DNA of 64,000 nucleotides from an uncultured Pseudomonadota bacterium. GTDB lineage: Bacteria > Pseudomonadota > Gammaproteobacteria > Burkholderiales > Thiobacillaceae. The notes beneath the pieces are model-generated. The model was not told where the DNA came from and ran no database searches. It worked only from the letters and a program-made list of their open reading frames with translations. Positions 35,822 through 45,668 of this stretch are shown piece after piece. How positions within the stretch are numbered: position 1 is the first letter of the stretch; every line of letters starts with the position of its first letter. The translations under genes and the position numbers were made by a program. The stretch covers positions 1-64,000 of the forward strand of contig CAILNT010000008.1 in assembly GCA_903835655.1 (NCBI GenBank), given 5' to 3'.

Positions 35822-35852
35822 TTACAAATCACCCGTTTTTCAGGAGATCACT

Positions 35853-37055
35853 ATGGATGCAATGAAATCGGGCGCGGACGTACTTTTCATATTGTTGGGC
35901 GCCATCATGGTGCTGGCCATGCATGCCGGCTTCGCCTTCCTCGAACTGGGGACGGTGCGCAGGAAGAACCAGGTCAATGCCCTGGTGAAGATACTCACCG
36001 ACTTTTCGGTGTCTACCATCGCCTATTTCTTCATCGGCTATGGCATCGCCTACGGCGTCGACTTTCTCAGCGGCGCGGGCCACCTGGTACAGAAAAACGG
36101 CTACGAACTGGTGAAATTCTTCTTCCTGCTCACCTTCGCGGCGGCGGTTCCCGCCATCATCTCCGGCGGCATCGCCGAGCGCGCCCGCTTCAACCCGCAA
36201 CTGGTGGCCACGTTCGTCCTGGTCGGTTTCGTCTACCCGTTTTTCGAAGGCATGGCCTGGAACAACAACTATGGCTTTGAAACCTGGGTCGCCACCAGCT
36301 TTGGCGCCAAGTTCCACGATTTTGCCGGTTCCGTGGTGGTGCATGCCGTGGGCGGCTGGATCGCCCTGCCGGCGGTGCTCCTGCTGGGCGCGCGCCGAGG
36401 CCGCTATCGCCACGATGGCCAGGTGGCCGCGCATCCGCCTTCCAGCATCCCCTTCCTGGCCCTGGGCGCCTGGATACTCACGGTGGGCTGGTTCGGCTTC
36501 AACGTGATGTCCGCGCAGACGCTGGACGCGGTCTCCGGCCTGGTGGCGGTGAACTCGCTGATGGCGATGGTAGGGGGCACGCTGGCCGCGTTGTTCGTCG
36601 GCAAGAACGACCCCGGCTTCATCCACAACGGCCCGCTGGCCGGGTTGGTCGCGGTGTGTGCCGGTTCCGACCTGATGCATCCGCTGGGGGCTCTGGCCAC
36701 CGGTGCCATCGCCGGCGCGCTGTTCGTGTTGATGTTCACCATCACCCAGAATAAATGGAAGATCGATGATGTACTGGGCGTGTGGCCGCTGCACGGCCTG
36801 TGCGGCGCCTGGGGCGGGATCGCCGCCGGCATCTTCGGCCTGAAGAGCCTGGGCGGCATCGGCGGCGTGACCTTCGCCGCGCAACTGGTCGGCACCTTTA
36901 CAGGTATCGGCATCGCCCTGGTCGGCGGTACGCTGGTCTACGGCGTGCTCAAGAAGACGGTGGGCATCCGCCTGGACGCCGAGGAAGAGTTCAACGGCGC
37001 CGACCTCTCCATCCACAAGATCTCGGCCACGGCGGAGCGGGAAACCAACTGGTAA
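35853..37055 (+). CDS. amt: Ammonium transporter (Amt family)
   Basis: A 400-residue membrane protein with about eleven helices that conducts ammonium. MHAGFAFLELGTVRRKNQVN near the N-terminus and the twin-His residues in FAGSVVVHAVGG and VWPLHGLCGAWGG mark the family. FFEGMAWNN and the DPGFIHNGPLAGLVAVCAGSD block are also typical. AGGAG six bases ahead of ATG 35853 fixes the start; an upstream ATG at 35811 lies inside the promoter. No PII gene (glnK) is adjacent, although amt-glnK pairing is common. Confidence 0.93.
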   Translation: MDAMKSGADVLFILLGAIMVLAMHAGFAFLELGTVRRKNQVNALVKILTDFSVSTIAYFFIGYGIAYGVDFLSGAGHLVQKNGYELVKFFFLLTFAAAVPAIISGGIAERARFNPQLVATFVLVGFVYPFFEGMAWNNNYGFETWVATSFGAKFHDFAGSVVVHAVGGWIALPAVLLLGARRGRYRHDGQVAAHPPSSIPFLALGAWILTVGWFGFNVMSAQTLDAVSGLVAVNSLMAMVGGTLAALFVGKNDPGFIHNGPLAGLVAVCAGSDLMHPLGALATGAIAGALFVLMFTITQNKWKIDDVLGVWPLHGLCGAWGGIAAGIFGLKSLGGIGGVTFAAQLVGTFTGIGIALVGGTLVYGVLKKTVGIRLDAEEEFNGADLSIHKISATAERETNW

Positions 37056-37118
37056 GCCTCGCGCTCGTGGGCGCGTCCGGCCGCGATACGGCTGGCCGCC
37101 CGCCGGGTGGGGCGCGAT

Positions 37119-38255
<1,137 letters not shown>

Positions 38256-38268
38256 GGTCCTCCCTGGT

Positions 38269-41200
38269 TTAATCGTTGTGGTGCGTGGGTCGATCGAGAT
38301 GCTGCGCGAGCTCGAGGAGCAGGGCTTGCATCCCCATCGCCAGCTTATCGGCAGATTCTCCGGCCAGCTTGAGGGCTACCTGAGTGGCATTCTCAGTGGC
38401 CAGGCGCGCCTGCTCGTCCACAGCGCGCGCCTGCGCATACAAGCTCGGGGCCGCGAGATTGCCACTCAGACCCTTGAGGCTGTGGCCCAGGAAGGCCAAG
38501 GCCTCGAGGTCTCCCGCGCGCACCGCGCAGCGCAGCTTCTCCGGCGTCGCCGCATGACTCTCCAGTACCGTCCCCAGCAAGGTACGAATGAAGGCCGTGC
38601 GTCCGGGGAAGCGTGCATTCAGCACCGCCCAATCGATCAGGCCGGGCGCCTCGATTTCGTTCGTACCTTGAGCCGGCTCCGGAACGCTGGATTCCAGGCT
38701 CGGTTCGTGTGCCGGGGCGGCCGGGTCGCGCACTTGGCGCAAGATCGCGGCGATCAGGATGTCCGGGTCGATCGGCTTGCTGACCTGGTCGACCATGCCG
38801 GCGCTCAGTGATTTTTCACGCGCTTCGGCCAGCGCGTGGGCGGTGAGGCCGATCACCGGCAGTCCGGGGGCGAGATCACACAGGCGCCGGGTGGCTTCGA
38901 GTCCGTCCATCACCGGCATCTGCACGTCCATCAGCACCACGTCGAACGCCTCCGCTCCATGCTCTTTCAGACGATCCAGGACCTGCTGGCCGTTCTCCGC
39001 GAACACCACGGAAGCCCCCTCGTGTTCCAGGAAGTCTTCCAGGACCAGTCGGTTGAGCTTCACATCGTCCGCCGCCAGAACGCGCAGCCCGGCTAAGCGC
39101 GGCCCGCACTTCGCCGGGGCGATGGATTCCAGCGGCGCGGTCGACGCCGGCAGCGGCAGGCACAGGATGAAGTGACTGCCCGCGCCGGCTTCGCTTTCCA
39201 CGCCGATATCGCCTCCCATCAGGCGCGCGAGGTTGCGGCTGATGGCCAGCCCCAGCCCGCTGCCGCCGAATTGCCGGGTGGTGGAGGCATCGGCTTGCTC
39301 GAAGGCGCCGAACAGGCGGGAGACCTGCTCCGGCGTCATGCCGATGCCGCTGTCTGACACCCGGAACAGGGTGTGTTCGCCTACCCGACGCACATCGAGC
39401 GACACATCGCCGGAGTCGGTGAACTTGATCGCGTTGCTCAGCAGATTGAGCAATATCTGCTCCAGGCGCAGCACGTCGCCCACGACCCAGGTGGGCAGAT
39501 CGCCGGCGAGGTCGAGGCTCAGGGCCAGCCCCTTGGCGTCGGCGCGTTCGCGGGTCAGCCCGATGGCATGACGCAGCGTGGCGGCAAGCTCGAAGGGCCG
39601 CGTCTCCAGCGTCATCTTGCCGGCCGTGATCTTGGAAAAATCGAGGATGTCGTTGATGATGTTGAGCAGGTGTCGGCCGGCATCGAGTATGTGGCCGAAG
39701 GTTTTCCGCGACTCGTCCGATACGCTGTCGCGCTGGCCGATCCGCGCCATGCCGAGCACCGCGTTCATGGGCGTGCGAATCTCGTGACTCATGTTGGCGA
39801 GGAACTCGCTCTTCACCCGCGACAGGCGTTCGGCCTCCAGTTGTGCCGCCACCAGCTCGCTGGTGCGCGTCGCCACGATTTCTTCCAGGTGGTGGCGATG
39901 GCGATCCAGTTCCAGGCCGATGCGCTTCTTCTCGGTGACGTCCTCGCTGATCGAGACGTAATGGCGAGTGTTGCCCTGTGCGTCGAGGATGGGGGAAATG
40001 CTCTGGTAGGCGTAATAGACCTCGCCGTTTTTGCGCCGGTTGACCACTTCGCCACGCCAGGCCAGCCCATCCCTCAGCGACTGCCACATCGCCGTGAAGG
40101 TGGCGCTTGCTGTTTTGCCCGATTGCAGCCGCCTCGGGTTAGTACCCCGGACCTCCTCCAGGCTGTAGCCGCTGACTTCCGTGAACGCCTGGTTGACATA
40201 TTCGATCTCGACCCGGTTGTCGGTGATGACGATGGCGTGGGAACTCTGTTCGACCGCGCTGGAAAGCTTCTGCAAGGTTTCCCTGGCCTCGATGCGCGCG
40301 CCGATGTCACGATGGAAGGCGAAAAAGCGGCCGCCCGAGACGGGGCAGTAGGAGGTGCTGACCTCGATGTCCAGGATGCGTCCGTCCTTGGTGCGGTGCC
40401 GCGTCTGGAAAAGCAACCGGCCCTCACGTATGCACTGTTCCATCCGCGCGGCCGTGTCCTCGGGACATTCCGTGGCATCCAGTTCCCAGGTATGCATGCT
40501 CAGCAAGGCTTCGCGACTGTAGCCGGACAGCCTTACATAGGCTTCGTTCACCTCCAGAAGGCGGCCCGACCTGTCCACCATCCAGAAACCGTCACCCGCG
40601 GTCTCGGCCACCTTCTGGTACATCTCCTCGCGTTCCTGCAACGCGGTTTCGCTACGCACGCGGGTGATGTAGGTGGCTAGGATACGCGCCACCGCCAGGA
40701 GAAAGGTTTCCTGTGCCGGCTGGCGCGGGGTGCCTGCTTTGAGTTGTACCACCAGAACCCCGAGCACCTGTTTTTCGGTCAGCAAGGGCAGGCAGTAATG
40801 GCCGTGGTCCGGCATGCCGGGATAAACGATCTCATGACGGGCATCGACATGGTCGGCGAACACGACCTGGCCGCTGGCCGCGGTCCGGCCGCAGAGGCAG
40901 CGCCCCAGAGGCAGGTGGCCGCAGTGCTCGATCACTTGTGGCATCAGGTTGTGGCTGACGCTCAGTTCCAGGCCTTCCCCGTCTTCGGCCATCAGGTGGA
41001 TCGCGCCCTTGGGTGGGAGAGCCAGCCAGGATGTGCAAAGCAGTTGCTTCAAGGCGGTGGTGAGCGTCTCCTGCATCGATCCGCTTTGCAGCACGGTCTC
41101 CAATAGTTTCCGCGTGATGGTCTGGTGCTCGTGCTCCTGTCTGGCGATTTCCGCCACGCGGGTCAGTTCGGCGGTGCGTCTGGCCACCAGGGCTTCAAGA

Positions 41201-41766
41201 TGTTCCTGCTTTTCCTGGCGTAGCCGCAGTTCCGATCGCAGCGTGTGCAAGGAAGTGACGTCCGAGAATGCGATCCGGAAAGAAGGGGGAGCGCCCTCCT
41301 GCGGGATGCTGACGCAGTCCATGTGGATCTGGATTTTTGAGCCGTCGGAGCGGCACAGCGTGAGGTCGAGGCGCTGCTTGTCCGCGTTTGCCAGTCCGTC
41401 CAGGAAGGTTTGCCGCCAGCGTTCGCGGTCGGCATCGTCCACACGGAACTCGAAGTGGTAGTCGATCAGATTCTTGCGTTCCTCACCCAGGAGCACTGCG
41501 CCCTCTAGGTTGATCTGGGTGATCTGTCCGCCTGCGCTGAGGGTCGCGTAGCCGACCGGAGCCAGTTCGTACAGGTCGACATAGCGGTCGCGCGAGGCCC
41601 CCAGCTCGAACTGGGACAGGCACAAGGCCTCGTTTTGCATCTCCAGTTCGATTCGATGCACCTGGAGCTCGTGCAGCAGGGCGTCATGGGGGTCGGCTGG
41701 CGCGACACCCGTTGCCTGCTCCGCTTCTTCCCGCAGTCGCGACTTGCCGTTTTCCGAGTGATACAT
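38269..41766 (-). CDS. Soluble hybrid histidine kinase: PAS-GAF-PAS-PAS-HisKA-HATPase-REC-HPt
   Basis: This 1165-residue cytoplasmic phosphorelay protein has no membrane helix. The order is an N-terminal PAS (about 55-185), a coiled-coil linker, GAF (about 225-375), and two PAS domains (about 380-620). Next come HisKA with H661 in [10 protein letters not shown], HATPase with NLLSNAIKFTDSG and GGSGLGLAIS, REC with VVLMDVQMPVMDG, and a C-terminal HPt with GHSLKGLSGNL. The GAF domain has PLGRCLCGRTA, HVDARHEI and HGHYCLP, shared with the kinase at 25164-28919. The HD-GYP regulator gene follows directly, so c-di-GMP breakdown is the probable output. Confidence 0.92.
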   Translation of the reverse strand: MYHSENGKSRLREEAEQATGVAPADPHDALLHELQVHRIELEMQNEALCLSQFELGASRDRYVDLYELAPVGYATLSAGGQITQINLEGAVLLGEERKNLIDYHFEFRVDDADRERWRQTFLDGLANADKQRLDLTLCRSDGSKIQIHMDCVSIPQEGAPPSFRIAFSDVTSLHTLRSELRLRQEKQEHLEALVARRTAELTRVAEIARQEHEHQTITRKLLETVLQSGSMQETLTTALKQLLCTSWLALPPKGAIHLMAEDGEGLELSVSHNLMPQVIEHCGHLPLGRCLCGRTAASGQVVFADHVDARHEIVYPGMPDHGHYCLPLLTEKQVLGVLVVQLKAGTPRQPAQETFLLAVARILATYITRVRSETALQEREEMYQKVAETAGDGFWMVDRSGRLLEVNEAYVRLSGYSREALLSMHTWELDATECPEDTAARMEQCIREGRLLFQTRHRTKDGRILDIEVSTSYCPVSGGRFFAFHRDIGARIEARETLQKLSSAVEQSSHAIVITDNRVEIEYVNQAFTEVSGYSLEEVRGTNPRRLQSGKTASATFTAMWQSLRDGLAWRGEVVNRRKNGEVYYAYQSISPILDAQGNTRHYVSISEDVTEKKRIGLELDRHRHHLEEIVATRTSELVAAQLEAERLSRVKSEFLANMSHEIRTPMNAVLGMARIGQRDSVSDESRKTFGHILDAGRHLLNIINDILDFSKITAGKMTLETRPFELAATLRHAIGLTRERADAKGLALSLDLAGDLPTWVVGDVLRLEQILLNLLSNAIKFTDSGDVSLDVRRVGEHTLFRVSDSGIGMTPEQVSRLFGAFEQADASTTRQFGGSGLGLAISRNLARLMGGDIGVESEAGAGSHFILCLPLPASTAPLESIAPAKCGPRLAGLRVLAADDVKLNRLVLEDFLEHEGASVVFAENGQQVLDRLKEHGAEAFDVVLMDVQMPVMDGLEATRRLCDLAPGLPVIGLTAHALAEAREKSLSAGMVDQVSKPIDPDILIAAILRQVRDPAAPAHEPSLESSVPEPAQGTNEIEAPGLIDWAVLNARFPGRTAFIRTLLGTVLESHAATPEKLRCAVRAGDLEALAFLGHSLKGLSGNLAAPSLYAQARAVDEQARLATENATQVALKLAGESADKLAMGMQALLLELAQHLDRPTHHND

Positions 41767-41899
41767 TCCCGTCCTTCACGAGGTTGATCCCGCCCGCCTG
41801 CCGGAATACTTGTACATTATGCACGGGTATCGAAGCTAGGCGTGTGGGGCGTAGAGCGCGCGCATTTGGCGGCGGCGATCGTCCTCGCCCTGGCAGCGG

Positions 41900-43180
41900 T
41901 CACCCCGGCGTCGCCTGATTCATGCGCATCAGCCGCCCGGCCAGGCTGGCGATGATGCGACGGGCCAGCGGCGCCGAGTAGTGCATCAGTTCTTCCAGCA
42001 TTTCCGGGGGCAGCACCAGAGCGGTCACGCTGCCTTGCGCGCGCACCGTTGCGGTGCGGCGCTCTCCCAGGAGGTAGGCCATTTCCCCGAACAGTTCGCC
42101 CTCGCCCAGTTCACCCAGGTGCTTTTCCCCGCCGCCCAGGGTCTTGAACAAACCCACTTTTCCCGAATATAGGAAGAAGGCCTCGCTCGAAGCGTCGCCC
42201 TCGCGGATCAGGACCTCGCCCTCGCCGTAAGTCTGGCCGTATTTGGCCAGCAGGCGATTGGCGCGGGCGAAGACCAGGTTTTCCAGCTTGCCCGCTCCCT
42301 GGCCCGCGCCGCCGAGGAAGAGTTTTTCCAGGGCGGCCACATCCACCTTGGTCAGGGCATAGAGAAACTGCGACCAGAAATAGAAAATCAGGCAGGCGAG
42401 GTAGGCGCCGATCAGGATGAACACCACGCCCCCCAAAGCGCCGTAGACCGCCTGATATTTCTCGACCCGGTAGAAGTGCCCGAAGCCGGTATAGAGCAGA
42501 CCCAGGGTGAGCGTGGTCAGGCCGCTGACGACGAAGCTGGGGAGCGCGCCCGGTCGGCGCAGGGGCATGCGCCGCAGGACCAGGTAGAGCAGGCCCCAGA
42601 TCGAGCCGATGCCCAGGACCAGGTTCAGTCCCTTGAAAAGCGCGCCGCGGCCGACGCCGATCATCTCCACGCTGGCGAGGAAATTGAGCACTGCCTGCAA
42701 GGTTACGGTCAGGCCGACCAGGCCGAATGCCAGGGGAATGATGATCAGCGGCAGGGCCCAGTTGAACACGAAATGGCGCTTGGCTTCGTCGGGGAATATC
42801 ACCCGGAAGGCGCTTTGCAAGGCGTTGATCAGGCCACGCGAAGACAGGGCCAGGGTCAGGAGGCCGACGCCGCTGGCGGAGAGGGCAGCCTTCTGGGGGA
42901 TGACTCCGAGGCTGATGAGCCGCTCCAGTTGGAATTGATCGTACAGCGCGGCCAGCACCATGGAGGCCAGCGCCGAAGTCTCCGCCAGGTGCGCCAGCAG
43001 GTGCGCGCCGAAGGTGAGCAGCAACACCAGGGGGGCGGCGGACAGCAGAAAATAGAAGGCGGTAGCGGCGGCGTGGTTGGTGAGCTCGTTCTTCACGAAC
43101 AGTCGCCAGGCGGTGTAAGCCGTCTGCAGCAGCCAATCGAGGCGGTTTTTTTGGGATTCCTGCAACTGGATGAGAGACAT
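41900..43180 (-). CDS. YihY/BrkB-family membrane protein fused to a cyclic-nucleotide-binding domain
   Basis: A 426-residue protein in two parts. Residues about 20-285 are a YihY (UPF0761/BrkB-type) six-helix membrane region: NHAAATAFYFLLSAAPLVLL, SSRGLINALQSAFR and the Gly-rich FGHFYRVEKYQAVYGALGG are its marks. Residues about 305-425 are a cNMP-binding domain with GEGEVLIREGDASSEAFFLY and a phosphate-binding cassette GELFGEMAYLLGERRTATV, in which Glu and Arg are in place. YihY proteins normally lack this domain. I chose ATG 43180; an upstream ATG at 43252 would overlap the divergent DUF1015 gene. Confidence 0.88.
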   Translation of the reverse strand: MSLIQLQESQKNRLDWLLQTAYTAWRLFVKNELTNHAAATAFYFLLSAAPLVLLLTFGAHLLAHLAETSALASMVLAALYDQFQLERLISLGVIPQKAALSASGVGLLTLALSSRGLINALQSAFRVIFPDEAKRHFVFNWALPLIIIPLAFGLVGLTVTLQAVLNFLASVEMIGVGRGALFKGLNLVLGIGSIWGLLYLVLRRMPLRRPGALPSFVVSGLTTLTLGLLYTGFGHFYRVEKYQAVYGALGGVVFILIGAYLACLIFYFWSQFLYALTKVDVAALEKLFLGGAGQGAGKLENLVFARANRLLAKYGQTYGEGEVLIREGDASSEAFFLYSGKVGLFKTLGGGEKHLGELGEGELFGEMAYLLGERRTATVRAQGSVTALVLPPEMLEELMHYSAPLARRIIASLAGRLMRMNQATPG

Positions 43181-43250
43181 GAGTTTGAGAGCGCGGTGGA
43201 AAGTCGGTGGGGACGCTAAAATGCGCCATTTTCTCAGCCAGGAAAACCCC

Positions 43251-44507
43251 ATGACGAGTCCCTCGCTAGTGCGTCCTTTCGCCGCCCTTCGTCCCGCTCC
43301 CAGGCGCGCGCCGGAAGTGATCGCGCCGCCTTACGACGTGCTCAACAGCGAAGAAGCGCGCGGGCTGGCAGAAAATCGGCCGTGGAGCTTTCTGCACATC
43401 TCCAAACCGGAGATCGACCTACCTCTCGGCACCGACCCCTATGCGCCTGAGGTCTATGCCAAGGGCGCGGAAAACCTGAAGAACATGCGCGACGCCGGGG
43501 TGCTGCGGCAGGACGACTCGCCTTGCTATTACGTCTACCGTCTCATCATGGGCGAACACGTTCAGACGGGCCTGGTGGCCGTGGCCAGCGTGGCCGACTA
43601 CGACACGAACCGCATCCGCAAGCACGAGTTTACCCGACCCGACAAGGAAGACGACCGCGTGCGCCAGATCGACGCGCTCGACGCCCAGACCGGTCCGGTG
43701 CTCCTGGCCTATCCCCACGCCCCGGAAGTGGACGCCATCCTCGCCGCCGCCACACAAGTCACGCCGGATGCCGATGGCGTCGCCGAAGGTGTTGCGGGCA
43801 GCGCGGTGCGCCACAGCCTCTGGGTGATACGGGACGGCGCGAGCATCGCCCGCCTGACGGCCTTGTTCGATGCCCTGCCGGCCCTCTATATCGCCGATGG
43901 TCATCACCGTTCGGCCTCCGCCAGCCGGATCTGCGCGTCTAGGAAAAACGCGAATCCTGCCCACACGGGGGCCGAGCCCTACAATTATTTTCTTTCCGTG
44001 ATCTTCCCCCACCACCAGATGACCATCCTGGATTACAACCGGGTCATCAAGGACATGAATGGCCTCTCCGAGCCCGAGTTCATGGCTCAGGTCGCGGAGA
44101 GCTTCCTGATCGAAATGTGGGACTGCGCGGTGAAGCCGGCCGCGCCGGGCGAGTTCGGCCTGTATCTCAAAGGCCGCTGGATCAAGCTGACCCTCCGCCC
44201 CGACCTGATTCCCGCCGACCCGGTGGGGCGGTTGGACGTCAGCTTGCTGCAGAACAACCTGATCGCTCCCATCCTGGGCATCCTTGACCCGCGCCGCGAC
44301 AAGCGCATCGACTTCGTCGGCGGCATCCGTGGCTTGGCCGAGCTGGAGAAGCGCGTCGATTCCGGCGAAATGGCCCTGGCCTTCTCGCTCCACGCCACGC
44401 GCATGGAGGACCTGATGGCCGTGGCCGACGCCCATGAAGTCATGCCGCCCAAGTCCACCTGGTTCGAACCCAAGCTGGCCGACGGTCTGGCTTCGCACGT
44501 GCTTTGA
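43251..44507 (+). CDS. DUF1015 family protein
   Basis: A 418-residue protein with the full DUF1015 pattern: VRPFAALRPAPRRAPEVIAP, PPYDVLNSEEARG at the start, then EHVQTGLVAVASV, HEFTRPDKEDDR, and the central YIADGHHRSASASR with its paired His. Some relatives act as free serine kinases or heme-binding regulators, but no activity can be assigned here. AGGAAAA lies just ahead of ATG 43251. An earlier in-frame ATG at 43221 is possible but lacks a ribosome site. It leads the tsaB-rimI operon, with 10 bases before the tsaB start. Confidence 0.85.
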   Translation: MTSPSLVRPFAALRPAPRRAPEVIAPPYDVLNSEEARGLAENRPWSFLHISKPEIDLPLGTDPYAPEVYAKGAENLKNMRDAGVLRQDDSPCYYVYRLIMGEHVQTGLVAVASVADYDTNRIRKHEFTRPDKEDDRVRQIDALDAQTGPVLLAYPHAPEVDAILAAATQVTPDADGVAEGVAGSAVRHSLWVIRDGASIARLTALFDALPALYIADGHHRSASASRICASRKNANPAHTGAEPYNYFLSVIFPHHQMTILDYNRVIKDMNGLSEPEFMAQVAESFLIEMWDCAVKPAAPGEFGLYLKGRWIKLTLRPDLIPADPVGRLDVSLLQNNLIAPILGILDPRRDKRIDFVGGIRGLAELEKRVDSGEMALAFSLHATRMEDLMAVADAHEVMPPKSTWFEPKLADGLASHVL

Positions 44508-44517
44508 AGCGGATATC

Positions 44518-45207
44518 TTGAAACTCCTCGCCTTCGATACCGCCAGCGAATGGTGCTCTGCCGCGCTCTGGATCGACGGCGCGGTGAGTTTTCGCGCCGT
44601 GCACGCGGGACAAAAGCATTCCGAGCTGTTGGCCCCGATGCTGGGCGAGCTGCTGGCCGAGGCGGGCCTCAGTTATCGCCGTCTCGATGGCCTGGCCTTC
44701 GGTAGTGGGCCGGGCTCCTTCACGGGTTTGCGCATCGCCTGCGGCGTGGCCCAGGGCCTGGCCCTGGGCGCGGATCTGCCGGTGCTGGGGGTGTCCACCC
44801 TGGAAGCCCTGGCCGAGGAAGGCTGGGCGGCGAGCTCTGCGAGCGCCCCTTTGGCGGAGGCGGGCGAAGTCCTGGCCTGCCTGGATGCGCGCATGCACGA
44901 GGTCTATGTCGCGCTATACCGGCGCGAGGGGTCGGGCTGGCACCTCCTGTTCGGGCCGGTCGTGTGCGCGCCGCAAGCCGCGCCGCGACCGCAAAGCGTG
45001 AACTGTATCGGCGCCGGCCCGGGGTTTTCCGCCTATCCGCTGCTGGGCGAGGGGGTGGCGCGCATCGCCGCCGACGCCATCCCCCATGCCCGCGCCATCG
45101 TCAGGCTGGCCGCCCCGCGCTTCTCCGCCGGCATGTTCGGCCCGCCGGAAACGGCCGAGCCGCTCTATGTGCGCGACAAGGTCGCTTTGAAAGTCTGCGA
45201 GCGATGA
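44518..45207 (+). CDS. tsaB: tRNA threonylcarbamoyladenosine biosynthesis protein TsaB
   Basis: A 229-residue ASKHA-fold protein that partners TsaD in making the t6A37 modification of ANN-decoding tRNAs. It begins LKLLAFDTASEWCSAALW and has HSELLAPMLGELL and the GSGPGSFTGLRIACGVAQGL motif. It starts at TTG 44518, since no ATG or GTG fits the family start; GCGGA sits just ahead. It overlaps rimI in an ATGA. The tsaB-rimI pairing is common in Proteobacteria. Confidence 0.92.
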   Translation: MKLLAFDTASEWCSAALWIDGAVSFRAVHAGQKHSELLAPMLGELLAEAGLSYRRLDGLAFGSGPGSFTGLRIACGVAQGLALGADLPVLGVSTLEALAEEGWAASSASAPLAEAGEVLACLDARMHEVYVALYRREGSGWHLLFGPVVCAPQAAPRPQSVNCIGAGPGFSAYPLLGEGVARIAADAIPHARAIVRLAAPRFSAGMFGPPETAEPLYVRDKVALKVCER

Positions 45208-45668
45208 GTGCCCTCCTGAAACCGCAGGCCATGGCTTTCCGGCCGATGCGATCGGAGGATCTGGATGCCTTGATCCGGATCGAGCGCGCTTCCTATCCTT
45301 ATCCCTGGACCCTGGGCAATTTCCGCGACTGTCTGGATTCGGGCTATTCCACCTGGGTGGGGGAGGTCGAAGGTGAGTTGGCCGGCTACTGGGTGATGAT
45401 GCAGGCCGTGGACGAAGGCCACATCCTCAACTGTTGCATCGCCCCTGCCTGGCAGGGACGGGGGTTTGGCTACAGCCTGATGCGGCACCTCATCGCCACC
45501 GCTCGCGGCAACGCCACGGTAACGCTCTACCTGGAAGTGCGGCCATCCAATACTCGCGCGGTGAATCTCTATCAGCGCCTCGACTTCGACAGCATCGCCT
45601 TGCGTCGCAATTACTATCCCGCCGATCAGGGGCGCGAAGACGCCTTGGTCATGAGGTTGATCCTATGA
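45204..45668 (+). CDS. rimI: Ribosomal protein bS18 N-acetyltransferase RimI
   Basis: A 154-residue GNAT acetyltransferase that modifies the N-terminus of ribosomal protein S18. It has MRSEDLDALIRIERASYPYPW, the acetyl-CoA loop APAWQGRGFGYSLMRHLI, and LEVRPSNTRAVNLYQRLDF. RRNYYPADQGREDALVMRL closes the domain. It overlaps both tsaB and the next gene by four bases, so all three are translationally coupled. Confidence 0.93.
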   Translation: MSALLKPQAMAFRPMRSEDLDALIRIERASYPYPWTLGNFRDCLDSGYSTWVGEVEGELAGYWVMMQAVDEGHILNCCIAPAWQGRGFGYSLMRHLIATARGNATVTLYLEVRPSNTRAVNLYQRLDFDSIALRRNYYPADQGREDALVMRLIL

